Assembly: GCA_963920635.1 (NCBI GenBank)
Contig: OY987298.1
Coordinates: 1,674,001 to 1,738,000, forward strand
Length of the DNA: 64,000 bases
Direction: 5' to 3'
DNA from: Pseudeuparius sepicola
Lineage: Eukaryota > Arthropoda > Insecta > Coleoptera > Anthribidae
This document shows positions 22,442-33,298 of this stretch, piece by piece (the first letter of the stretch is position 1; the number at the start of each line of letters is the position of its first letter). The notes under the pieces were generated by a model, which searched no databases, was not told the origin of the DNA, and was given only the letters and a program-made list of their open reading frames with translations. Position numbers and translations under genes: made by a program.

Positions 22442-23499
22442 CACGGGCGTAGCCAGGATTTAGTTTTGGGGGGGGGGGGTTTAGTTTGAGAAGTAAATAA
22501 AACAACAAAAATATACTTACATGAAATTTAATATCTATATATTCATCCGAAAAACTACGACATATTTATAAAGTTCTTAACTTTAAATGAAATGGATAAA
22601 TTAATTTCGTTCCTCTGCGCTAAATCTAAAACCATTAAAGAAGAAATCTTCGGCTTTTTCTTTTAAATATATCCACTACTTCATCTGCATGAATTTCTGT
22701 TCCATAGTGAATGTTCATTAGAGCCAAACCATTAAGTCTGTTTTCACTTGTAGTGTTTCGTAAATAGTTTTTCAGTCTCCTTAGGCTCGAGAAAGACCTT
22801 TCTGGGGTAGCAGTGGATACAGGAATGGTAGCCAAGATTTGTAGTAATGTGTAAATATCAGGATAAAGGTTTTTATCGCACATATCTAGGCATTCCAAAC
22901 TAGATTTCGGGGTAGGCAGTCTTCTTATCAGCATGCAAGGTAGCTGAAGCTTTGATAGCTAAATCCAAATTTGTTTCTTTATTAGAAACCCCTTGACCTT
23001 GACTACACCACTTTTTCCAGTAGTCCATACCTTTAAGTTTATCACCCTTCCTTTTTTTCCCTCCATTTTTCGACAGTAATAATGATTCACGTATCTATCC
23101 TTAACAAGGTCATCGAATAACAGCGCACTAAAATTACTCACTTACACGGTACACTTAATTCTCTTCACTATTCGTTCACCACTTTTCACTTTTATTCGCT
23201 TCGAGTTCGCATGGAACAATACTGCCGAAGCGCGGTCACGCGCCGCGGCGCCGCTTATATAGCAGCCCAGTAGCCGTCCAGAAACTTCCACGAACTTCCA
23301 GAAAGTTCCGCTCATTTCGACCGAGGGGCGTGGCGAATAATCGAGAAACAACGCAAAGTGTCCCTACAATACAAAATAGTTCGGCTGCAACTGCGTCTGC
23401 CTCTCGTCAAAAGATGGCGCTAGGCGCTACTATTACTACATAATATATTCAAACGTAATAATAATTTAACTCTTCACTCCTCGTATTTTTTCGGTATAA
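22442..23499 (-). mobile_element. hAT deletion derivative, copy 2 (right end missing)
   Basis: Nearly identical to copy 1 from CACGGGCGTAGCC inward, but the similarity stops abruptly at TTTTTCGGTATAA (about 23499). The last 60 bp or so, including the poly-C tract and the second terminal repeat, are gone. Because one TIR is missing no target duplication can be read and the copy should be immobile. Confidence 0.88.
22635..23141 (-). pseudogene. Internally deleted hAT transposase, copy 2
   Basis: Same two blocks as copy 1. The N-terminal piece (23141-22959) is identical in conceptual sequence, and the C-terminal dimerisation block (22934-22635) differs by two residues (a Pro-Asn to Pro-Asp change before IYTLL, and an Ile-Leu to Ile-Phe change near the end). 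The catalytic core is absent. Confidence 0.85.
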
Positions 23500-23834
23500 C
23501 AGCAAAAGCAGCGTTGCCATGTCGGGCGGTTTGAGGTATCTGTGACAATTTTATTAAAGTGATAATAATTAGATACTATAATTACAGCGCAATTTAGTTT
23601 TAGTTTAAAATTGTTATATACAAGAAATTAATAGCTACATTTGTTAATTTAGCGTTATGGGAGGTGTGCCTTCATTGAATCTCATTATTAAACCCTTCTG
23701 TTTTGAAATGAAATGCTGTAAACAATGGAGTACGCGGCATCACTCAAAAAGATGTTGGCTTTGTTTACTTTTTGTTCTTACTCCTTCTATCCTTGGTTAT
23801 TTCTCTGAGGTAATAGCCGATTTCAGGCGATGGA
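23500..23834. other. No gene seen
   Basis: About 335 bp between two hAT elements. It contains the inverted partner (TCCTTGGTTATTTCTCTGAGG, about 23800) of a segment at 22268-22308. No domain-bearing frame. Confidence 0.4.
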
Positions 23835-23961
23835 CCGGTAATCAGTGGCGTATCAAGGATTAACATCTGGGGGGGGGGCAATCTGTTATAAATAGCAAAA
23901 CTCTGTCGACAATTTTAATGAATAAAAACAGAAGAAAAACATATTTTCTAAAATAAGTAAG

Positions 23962-24670
23962 TACAGGGTGTCCGGAAATAAATGCACCAACTTGAAAAAT
24001 TAAAAAGAAAAATGGAAAATATGACGAAAAGTTCATATGAACATGGGTCCGCAGATGTTTAGTTTTCGAGATGCAGGGTGTTGAAATTGAAATTTTATTT
24101 TCGATTTTTTTAAGTGCGGTAACTTTTTGAGACGACAAAAAAATTTGATAGCCGGGGGTTTTTTGGGAAGTGAAGTCATAATTTGGTATTATTTTTGGTG
24201 CAACCCGTAGAGGGCGCTGCGTATGCTATCATTATTTAATTTAATTTGCCCTAACTTTTTTGACAGTAAACTTTTACGACATTTTGTGAATGTATCCTCT
24301 TCCCACACGTGTTCTAAGCAAAAAGGTATATTTGGTGAATAACGCCAAAGGTGACCGTTTTCGAGAAATTTTCAAATTTCTGCATCGATGCAGGTGCATA
24401 TCGACACTCGTATGCAATTAAATTCAAAATAAAATTTGAATAAACAAGCACATTTATTTTTTGACAGTTTAAATAACTTGTTGTTTTTTTTCGCAAGAAA
24501 ATTTTGTCGTCTCAAAAAGTTACTTAAAAAAATAGAAAATAAAATTTCAATTTCAACACCCTGCATCTCGAAAACCAAACATCTACGGACCTATGTTCAT
24601 ATGAACTTTTCGTCATATATTCCAATATTTTCCAATTTTCTTTTTTTTTAAGTTATTACCGGACACCCCT
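23962..24670. mobile_element. Hairpin MITE inside the hAT element (CAGGGTGTCCGGAAAT)
   Basis: TACAGGGTGTCCGG at the left pairs with CCGGACACCCCT at the right, where the final GTA is lost. The arms (GAAATTGAAATTTTATTTTC and its complement, TTCATATGAAC and others) run almost to the centre. A TAGAGGGCGCTGC motif is at 24208. Confidence 0.82.
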
Positions 24671-24737
24671 CGGGACACCCCTTATAACATAAAAATAATT
24701 CTTCTTCCAACCAGTAAAATCTATATCACAAAATCAA

Positions 24738-24862
24738 GTATTCTTTTTTTGGTCTTGAGCTCGTCAAATATCTCCTCTGGAGATGGGTATTTTGCAGGGT
24801 ATATACATAAAGGAGTGTTAACCCATTCAGTCGGTTTTCGCTAATATTGTTTCTAATATAAA
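24738..24862 (-). pseudogene. hAT C-terminal dimerisation domain relic
   Basis: Minus-strand translation gives NISENRLNGLTLLYVY in one frame and YPSPEEIFDELKTKKRILDF after a single-base frame change near 24795. Together these resemble the end of a ZMYM1-type hAT transposase, comparable to SENRLNGLALMNIHY in the other hAT copies. It supports assigning the surrounding element to hAT. Confidence 0.7.
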
Positions 24863-25945
24863 GGACATGGCACTGAAACAAGAGTAATCCTGGTTTATAT
24901 GTTGCTAGGGGCCTTAAGAGAAACATAAATATGCGAGGAATTTTGTGTGGGTATACAAAGTTGTTGAAAACGGTGCACCAAATCGGTCACTTTTAAATGC
25001 ATTTATTGGCTGGTGGAAAACAAGTCGTGCAAAAAAGTATCTTTATTTGTTTTTTTTTTTCAATATATACAGGGCGCGATAGTGTTCTATTTCCTATTCC
25101 CTATTCGTATTTTAAATATTTGGGATCTATAATAATGAACTCGTATTTTTTAACAGCCACTGCTCTACACATCTATATAACAATAATTAACAAGCATTTT
25201 CACGTATTGACATAATACAATAAGAGTATAATTAAGTAATGCCCTTGTCTTAAAAAATAATATATATTTACTTTGTTGGGTGATAATCTCCAATCGCTAT
25301 TGCAAAACATTGTGTTTTTCCCGGTTTGCTGCATTATAAATTGCCTCCAGAAGTTGGTTAGACCGGTATTTTACAATTTCCTAATATCTGGAGTAGCCCA
25401 AATACCATAATAGACCAGCTATGTGGGCGCAAACTCCAATTATTGTTCTTGCTCCCATTTTACATATGCAATACGTTCCCGATATTGGATCGTCGTTATC
25501 TTCGGCATTTTATAAGTATTCGATAAATATGTGGTGTCTTACAGAATGTGTAAACCTAGACATTATCCTTGCTCTAACAAGGCCAGGTTCAAAACGTTGT
25601 GTTAGGAAATTCTTCCAAATTATTCTGCGTCAGATCGATCTCAAATATTTCAAAGACGAATATGACACTATCGCGCCCTATATTTATTGCAAAAAAACAA
25701 TTAAAGATACTTTTTCGTACGACTTATTTTCGTTTTTGGTGGTCAGAGCCAATAAATGCATTTAAAAGTGACCGATTTGGTGCACCGTTTTCGACAAGTT
25801 TGGACCTCATTTGTGGATCACTCAGTATGCCCACACAAAATTCCTCGCATATTTATGTTTCTCTTAAGGCCCCTAGCGACATATAAAAAAACCAGCAAAA
25901 TCTACTGAAAGCCAGGATTACTCTCGTCTCAATGCCATGTCCTTT
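24862..25945. repeat. Two-level palindrome inside the hAT element
   Basis: GGACATGGCACTGAAACAAG at the left pairs with the complement ending ATGCCATGTCC at about 25941. Blocks such as AGGGGCCTTAAGAGAAACAT, CGGTGCACCAAATCGGTCAC and AAATGCATTTATTGG are mirrored. A second concentric pair, TATACAGGGCGCGATAGTG at 25066 and its complement near 25683, lies inside. The plus frames at 25421-25886 fall in this palindrome and show no known domain. Confidence 0.82.
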
Positions 25946-26193
25946 TTAAAATGTTCAGTTTTGAAAATGTTCTTTCTGGCACACTGTAATTGTGCAAAAT
26001 ATGTTTAGTAGGTTGTTTTGCCTAATTTACGGTTACGCGCTGCGATGTTACTACATTTTCAGATTAGGCCAGGAGTATATAATTTTTGGTATTATTAATT
26101 TTGACATTACAAAATCTCGTTTATCTCGACAGCTCTGGGGGGGGGGGGCAATTGCCCCCTTTGCCCCCCCTGAATACGCCACCTGCCGGTAAT

Positions 26194-26875
26194 TAATGAA
26201 ATCATTCCGTAAGACCCTTGCATTTCTGCAAGAAATCTTGCTAAAAGCAAGAAATATAATAATGTACCTATATAATGTAGGTGCGACAATAATATTGATT
26301 TTTAAACAATAATTATTATTGTATTAATATTCTATATTGTAATTATATTATACTATATTATCTAGATAAATATATTTTTCTTGAAATCGACAGTGAAGTG
26401 TCTCAAAATCGTCAGAAATCGGCGCTGAAGTAGCCCATTATTGTACGATTTTTTCAATAAGTAGGCTTTGGCGAGATGTAAACATCAAACGTCAGACGCG
26501 GAGCCATCGCCCGTCAAAAGTGACCAAATATTCAAAACCCGGCCAATAAAGGCCAATTTAACGTTTCGTACACATTGCGAAATTGTTACCTAATATAAAT
26601 AGCAGCGCAATCTTTCAGTATAAATATTTTAGTATAGGTTTGAATATTAATCTATTTTACATGGAGCAGGCTGCACAACATCAGGCAGCAGTTTGGATTT
26701 TCTGTCAGAAAGTGCCCCGTCTCGTCATACTTGACCTATGTAGGTAGAGCAATCGTCAAAGTCAAGCAACGCCGCGCATAGTCGCTTCATGGAGGGGTGA
26801 TCCCTTATTATTATTTTCTTGCCTAATAAAACATTTTTTTTCCGATTTCAAAAAAATATATAATATGTACCTACC
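26194..26875. other. No gene seen
   Basis: AT-rich sequence after the hAT element. A segment near 26535-26590 resembles one near 13097-13130. No domain-bearing frame. Confidence 0.4.
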
Positions 26876-26956
26876 TCGGCACTGAAGTTGTTTTTATGAC
26901 TCATGTGGTTTATTCCGCATGAGTCATAAAAAGTTGAACTTCAGTGCCTTGGTACA
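26876..26956. repeat. Short hairpin (GGCACTGAAGTT / AACTTCAGTGCC)
   Basis: The arms pair over about 33 bp around TGTGGTTTATTCCGCA. The right arm is shared with about 42 bp of the P-like element (10636-10680, opposite orientation). Confidence 0.75.
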
Positions 26957-28181
26957 TACAGTGTGTCCCGTTTTTCATGTTAACACCCCTGAAAATCTAA
27001 GTAGGCTGAAGGAATTGAACGGGGCAATTTTTTTTATAAATATGTATGTCCCTGAAAGGTCATCATTTGGCATTGCCGCGAAAGCCTGGCCTACTGCGAT
27101 TTTTTAAAGGGGTGCGTTTTTCGAAAAACCATATTGGGCATTTTTTTATTTACAATCTGACACCACAGCGTTAATCAGGACACACCGAAACCCCCATATA
27201 CCAAATTTAAACAAAAAATATACAGGGAGTTCCATTCTGCAGGTTGTCAAAGTTGAGCAAAATAGGAATTTTAAAGGCATCTGGCGAGTCAAGTGTGCTA
27301 TGGAATTACCTCAAAACAGTTGAATGGTCAAAAGGACCACTCAAAGTGTTGCTGTGCAAGGATTCAATACAAAAATATATAGGGTATTTTTCTCTGAGCC
27401 ATCTCAAAATTCTGAAATTTTATGAAACTTATACGGATCAAGAGTGCTCTGGAATCATTGAAAAAATATTGATAAACACAAAAATAATGTATTTCTTTAC
27501 AAAATGCCAACTAACAAATAAAAACAATTTAAAATATTGGACTTTTTCAACAAAGTCACTGTCTAAGATGATACATTTTCTGTGTGTTTCCTGTTGTGGC
27601 ACACCAGCCACCTTAACTGATATGGACTTACTAATTGGCAGGCTTCTGTATTTTTTAGATTTAGTTCATTTATAGTGTGTGATTTTTGTCCCGTATAAAG
27701 TTCCAAAAATTCAGTATTTTGATATAGCATGAATAAGAACACTCTGTATATTTTGTATTGTATCTTTGCACACCAACACTTTGAGTGGTCCTATTGACCA
27801 TTCAACTGTTTTGAGGTAATTCCATAGCACACTTGACTCGCCAGAATGCCTTTAAAATTCCTATTTTGCTCAACTTTGACACCCTGCAGAATGGAACTCC
27901 CTGTATATTTTTTGTTCAAATTTGGTATATGGGGGTTTCGGTGTGTTCTGATTAACGCTGTGGTATCAGATTCTAAATAAAAAAATGCCTAATATGGTTT
28001 TTCGAAAAAACGCACCCCTTTAAAAAATCGCAGTAGGCCAGGCTTCCGCGGCAATGCCAAACCAATACTTCGCAAATGATGACCTTTCAGGGTCATATCT
28101 ATAAAAGAAATTGCCCCGTTCAATTCCTTCAGCCTACTTAGATTTTCAGGGGTGTTAACATGAAAAACGGGACACACTGTA
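26957..28181. mobile_element. Three-level concentric hairpin (CAGTGTGTCCCGTTTTTC)
   Basis: The outermost pair is TACAGTGTGTCCCG at 26957 and its complement at 28181. The second is TACAGGGAGTTCCATTCTGC at 27221 and its complement ending near 27905. The third is TATAGGGTATTTTTCTC at about 27379 and GAACACTCTGTATA near 27737. All share one centre near 27570. The 143-codon plus frame at 27244-27675 follows the left arm into the centre and has no recognisable domain, so I do not call a gene. Confidence 0.87.
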
Positions 28182-28461
28182 TAAATAACTATTATTCCTA
28201 ATTTAAATTAGGTCGCAACCTACGGGTGCGGTCAATGACGGTCGATATTCCTCCTCTCAACTCTCATGTAAAAGGGGCCAAGTAAGACACCGAGGGGTTC
28301 ATAGAAAGGTATCAAAATAATTTCGGGGCGAAATAAGAATATAGTTTTAAGTGTAATAGGTACAGTTTCCAAGAAAGAAGTCCCCAACTAAAAAGACACC
28401 GAACAGAATCCACAAATTAAAAAAAAAAGAGATTTAAAGCGTTCGGTTTCATCTGGTTTCT
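28182..28461. other. No gene seen
   Basis: Short unique stretch between two elements, including GGTCGCAACCTACGGGTGCG. No feature recognised. Confidence 0.35.
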
Positions 28462-30709
28462 AGAGGCCCTGTATGACACGAAAAGTGGCAGTTATTCGTT
28501 TTAACTGAGGTTGGACAACGATCGGATCTCTCTCTCTGGCGAGGGTCTTATTTTCCCTATGAAATTCATTTTGTGCAACAGACATATATTTTTTCGCTCT
28601 TTCTATCATTCCCCTAGCAGCAGGATGTGTCAAAATTGGATTTTAAGGTTAAGCTAACGACATTTAACTGCCATAAACGTAGGTAGATGAGGGCACAGTT
28701 TAAAATGTATAAAAATATAGATAAAACCAATAAATTGGGTAGGTAGTAAGTATATTATTTGCAAAGCTTCACTAATAATAATTATTGAAGTTTGAATGGA
28801 AAAGTGAAGAAACATATAATTTGTTCAAAGCAAACAGCAATTTTAGGATATCAGGATAAAAACATTTATTAAATTTTTGTAGGAATGTGGTGTACTTATG
28901 TAGATACATAAAATTAAACAAGGCTCTAGCATACCAACTAACTAAACTTTCGAATATTTCTTCAATAGGAATCGTAGCTGCAATAATACTTATTATTCCT
29001 TTCATTTAAAAATAAAAATCAAAAAGGTCTTTTAAATGGTTTAAACTGTATGGTTTCGTTTCTTCAAACTCTCTTCTTATACCTACCGTCAAAATTTTAA
29101 GACAATTAATACTGAAATTTGTACGGTCTTTCTTTCATTTTTTGTAAATAAAAGTTAATAACTTTTCAATGCAAGAGAGATCATCTATATTTCAAAAAAG
29201 AAGACAACAGTGTTTTTGTTTTCAAATATATATTGTAAGTAATTAGGAAAAATCAAACTAGTACTCAGTTCTCAGAAATTTATACATATTTAATGGTTCT
29301 TTCTTGCTAAAGTCACGTTCATCAAACGTTGCAGGAGAGGATCGTTTCTTCAGCACAACCTGACACTCAAAATCCATGTCGGAGAAGTGAACCTGTGAAA
29401 GTTAAAGAACTAAATTTAAGCTACCTAAACATAATAAAACGCTGCCATCAAATGCTATTTTTTTTATCAGCAAGAAATTTGTAATGGAATATTAATACAA
29501 AATAAGCTCACACATTTAACTGACTACACAAAAAGGGTTCTTTATATAAAATTCCCACCTGCGTTGACATCTTTTTTGTCTGATTTTGTTGGTCTTAGTG
29601 GAAAATAAAGCTCCTTCAAAACTGTCTCTCTCTAACAGTTATTATAAATTCTAAAATATCCTGTAAGTATTTTATTGCTATTCGTGGCGTTTTTTCCTGT
29701 AGGAGGTTTCGAAAAAATGTATTAGAACAAGTATTTACGAATTAAATTATATTACAGTCTCTTTCAAAATTTCACGATAGGAAGAATTTTCTAATTGCAA
29801 ACAACTTTTTTAGTATTTTTTAGTTTTCTCCTTTCGAGAAGCAACGAAATTTTTAAAAAATTAACAAAATAGGTCAAAAAATTATGGAGGTGGAAGTTTT
29901 GATGTGGAAGATCCTGTATAGTTTTCTGGAATATACGTCTCTTCGTTATGAGAATTTTGTCGTAGAAAAATTTCCTTTACAGTAATAAAATATTATAAAC
30001 CAATCCAAAGTTATCACGCACAACTTATATAATAAATACATTTTTTATTATTCCATGAAACGAAAAATGCCTATGCTGGTCCAGTAAATACCTATACCCA
30101 ACAGGTTTTACCTCCTTGAAGGCAAAAACTTTAGAATTATCTCTTTAACATTGGGAAATTTTCATAAGAATTATAATAAGTGGTTTGTATAACCTTATGG
30201 ACTTTTATTGAAAACAAATAGGTACTAATATTTAATATTAATTTAGGTACCTTATGTTATGTTGCTGATGCAGATTAAGGAAATTATTCTGCAGATGAAA
30301 ATCACAGATCAAACAAAAAATAAAAAGGAACTAGATACTTAGGTATATAATTAAATTTACTTACCTCGCAAAGTTTCGTATCATTTCCAACTCTCATGTT
30401 AGAGTATTTCATTTGCACTTTCCATCGTGCTGTTCTTCTGCGCTTTTTTGAAAGGGTGTTAAGAAAAATCCATCCTGCTCAGAATTCTTGCAGTTTCTTA
30501 TTACGCAAGATGTAATTTTTACCTTTTAACACTCCTTTTTGCAAAAGAAAATTAGCACGCTCAATAATCGTATATTTATTTCTTATCTATGCTCAATAAT
30601 TTGTTGACAGTTTGTTGACAAACTGACACCCGCCAATATAAAAATATAATAAAAACAATGTTACTAGATCTGCCAAAATCTGTTGTCCAACCTCTGTTAA
30701 AACGAATAA
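28462..30709. mobile_element. 2.35-kb TIR transposon, copy 2 (right TIR truncated)
   Basis: Closely similar to 3245-5598 from AGAGGCCCTGTATGACACG onward. The right end stops within the terminal repeat at AACGAATAAG (about 30709), so roughly the last 30 bp are missing and no target duplication is visible. Relative to copy 1 it lacks about 118 bp near 29126 and keeps 42 bp at about 30403-30444. Confidence 0.88.
28772..29005 (-). pseudogene. Unidentified ORF in the 2.35-kb element, copy 2
   Basis: The 77-codon counterpart of the frame at 3555-3788, starting MKGIISIIAATIPIEEIF, with four substitutions. Function unknown. It may be an exon of a lost transposase or a chance frame in a young repeat. 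Confidence 0.3.
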
Positions 30710-31247
30710 GATTTTTTTCGTATGCAATCAAGCCCATACAATGAATAGTCGTAATAGCCTACTTTTCACGAGTGTCCTTATAGGCATACTGAAAAAACGC
30801 GCCCCCCTCGAATTCGTTCCGCCCGGTTTCGGCGTTCCGCCATTTTGTTTATGGGTCATTAACCGTGGACAAAGAGGGCGCTATTGTGCCAACGCCCGAT
30901 GTGTCAATCTGGCGGGGACAAAAGGACGGGCGACCCAACTGTCGCCGATTATACCATCCAGCCATTCGAGCAGCCTCTCTTCTCGTCGCCCGCTCATAGA
31001 GACAAATGTTACACTTAGTTTTCGAGGGTTGTTTGTGTCGGGTCGCAGATGATATGAGAGACCGCGCGGGACAAAATGGGGGAGAATTGCTAAGAGAAAG
31101 CAATCGCCCTGTCCTGTACAGGGTCGGCTAAATTTGACACTTTTAAAGGGTGATATCAAAGTCTAGAAATACTAAAGTCGGCTCACTTCTTTGATCTCTC
31201 GGAAAAGCCGACAATTGCGACCGGTCGTAAATCAGCGTCACCTCGCA
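30710..31247. other. GC-rich host-like island
   Basis: GC-rich, apparently single-copy sequence between two transposons. Overlapping frames on both strands (30741-31052 plus; 30849-31159 minus) reflect composition and show no domain. This could be ancestral intron or a regulatory element. Confidence 0.4.
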
Positions 31248-32358
31248 CACGGGCGTAGCCAGGATTTAGTTTTGGGGGGGGTTTAGTTTGAGAAGTAAAT
31301 AAAACAACAAACATATACTTACATGAAATTTAATATCTATATATTCATCCGAAAAACTACGACATATTTATAAAGTTCTTAACTTTAAATGAAATGGATA
31401 AATTAATTTCGTTCCTCTGCGCTAAATCTAAAACCATTAAAGAAGAAATCTTCGGCTTTTTCTTTTAAATATATCCACTACTTCATCTGCATGAATTTCT
31501 GTTCCATAGTGAATGTTCATTAGAGCCAAACCATTAAGTCTGTTTTCACTTGTAGTGTTTCGTAAATAGTTTTTCAGTCTCCTTAGGCTCGAGAAGGACC
31601 TTTCTGGGGTAGCAGTGGATACAGGAATGTGTAAATATTAGTGTAAATATTAGGATAAAGGTTTTTATCGCACATATCTAGGCATTCCAAACTAGATTTC
31701 GGGGTAGGCAGTCTTCTTTCAGCATGCAAGGTAGCTGAAGCTTTGATAGCTAAATCAAAATTTGTTTCTTTATTAGAAACCCCTCGACCTTGACTACACC
31801 ACTTTTTCCAGTAGTCCATACCTTTAAGTTTATCACCCTTCCTTTTTTCCCCTCCATTTTTCGACAGTAATAATGATTCACGTATCTATCCTTAACAAGG
31901 TCATCGAATAACAGCGCACTAAAATTACTCACTTACACGGTACACTTAATTCTCTTCACTATTCGTTCACCACTTTTCACTTTTATTCGCTTCAAGTTCG
32001 CATGGAACAATACTGCCGTAAGCGCGGTCACGCGCCGCTTATATAGCAGCCCAGTAGCCGTCCAGAAACTTCCACGAACTTCCACAAAGTTCCGCTCATT
32101 TCGACCGAGGGGCGTGGCGAATAATCGAGAAACAACGCAAAGTGTCCCTACAATACAAAATAGTTCGGCTGCAACTGCGTCTGCCTCTCGTCAAAAGATG
32201 GCGCTAGGCGCTACTATTACTACATATATTCAAACGTAATAATAATTTAACTCTTCACTCCTCGTATTTTTTCGGTATAATATTAGGTAATATTTTGCTT
32301 ATTTCGGAGGGGGGGGGGGGTTTGAATCCCCGAAACCTCCCCCTTGGCTACGCCCGTG
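31248..32358 (-). mobile_element. hAT deletion derivative, copy 3
   Basis: Both CACGGGCGTAGCC ends are present, with the internal poly-G and poly-C tracts. Flanking 8-mers (ACCTCGCA and CACCCGAT) do not match, so a perfect target duplication is not seen. Internally it lacks about 20 bp near 31630 and about 8 bp in the GCCGCGGCGCC region (about 32035) found in the other copies. Confidence 0.88.
31583..31932 (-). pseudogene. Internally deleted hAT transposase, copy 3 (further decayed)
   Basis: This copy shows the true middle reading: MDYWKKWCSQGRGVSNKETN continues through NFDLAIKASATLHA into the C-terminal part, where a deletion near 31630 shifts the frame before the ATPERSFSSLRR motif. The N-terminal block (31932-31750) is in another frame. 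The C-terminal SENRLNGLALMNIHY segment is still readable at about 31500-31560. Confidence 0.8.
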
Positions 32359-33298
32359 CACCCGATACCATCTACCACCTTTTATTCCGAATAATAAAAC
32401 GGACCCCGCGGCCATGCAACATGCCAACCCCCGAACGGAAGGCGATAACTGTCCGGCAATTGAGTAACAATAACCGACCCCGACCCCCCGGCAGCTTATT
32501 TCACCCCCCCGTTTGTATCGGAGGGTTAATTTGTCACGGCCACGCCACCAGTAAGCTGCCAGGCCGGGGGAAAGCGAAGGATGATTGATCCACGGTGGAA
32601 ATATCGGGCTGTAATTAATTTCGGTGGGGTTATTACTCTTTATCGTACCCCTTTCTTGTTTACCTACCAGGGAACAAAACCGTTATACTAAGGTCTTATA
32701 TTTATTTCGTTCTGAGGACCCACGCAAAATAGGATGGTGATCACTTTGAGCTGCATACAGTAAAAATTCATCCGGATTATAACCACAAATATCGCCGTGA
32801 AAAGCGAGTGTCAAAAGGAAATTTGAAAATTCATTTTCTCGAAAACTACGTCCGAGCGCCACAAACTGAGGTCAGATTCGTGTTCAGGGACCTCGAAAAT
32901 AGGGGGATAGCCAAAATTTCAACAAAATCGGGGCAGACATACACCCTGGGAAACTTTTACCAGGATATGCCTATCTCTGTCGCACCTTGTGACGTCAGTT
33001 GCGAATCAGAATTTAAATTGTTCCATATGTTTTACAGTTTTACACAGCAATAGATACTTTTTTATGGGTTTTTGCTTATTTTAAACGTTTTCTTTTAAAT
33101 AAATGTTGTCAAAAATATGTAGATTACCTATATTACTAGATAAATGAATGTTCTGTTGACAAAAAACACATTTAATTTGATAACTATAATTTTACAAATA
33201 ATTTGCTTTCTTTGCGTTTTAGCTAATCGCGTATGCATGCAAATAAAATTGATGTATATTTTGTAAAATTAATAGGATTTTTCTTTTAAAAGACCGTA
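32359..33298. other. Host-like island, then AT-rich DNA; no gene
   Basis: 32359-32640 is GC-rich and apparently single copy. The 81-codon plus frame at 32808-33053 (MSKGNLKIHFLENYVRAPQT) has no recognisable domain. 33060-33298 is AT-rich. Confidence 0.4.

Larger units (their letters stand above)
23843..26185 (-). mobile_element. hAT element with nested palindromes
   Basis: The termini CAGTGGCGTAT and ATACGCCACCTG are flanked by a perfect 8-bp duplication CCGGTAAT (23835-23842, 26186-26193). Poly-G and poly-C tracts follow inside the ends, as in the other hAT family. The 2343-bp body holds a hairpin MITE (23962-24670), a remnant of the hAT C-terminal domain (24738-24862, minus) and a larger palindrome (24862-25945). 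The transposase is otherwise gone. Confidence 0.87.

Noticed and set aside
21848..22463. Overlapping frames up to 160 codons rich in Pro, Arg or Gly
   Set aside because: Open frames on both strands through poly-G and GC-rich DNA are expected from composition. No domain or splice structure supports them.
27244..27675. 143-codon plus-strand frame
   Set aside because: It runs along a hairpin arm into the spacer. The mirrored arm and the related element at 61.5-62.6 kb do not keep the frame.
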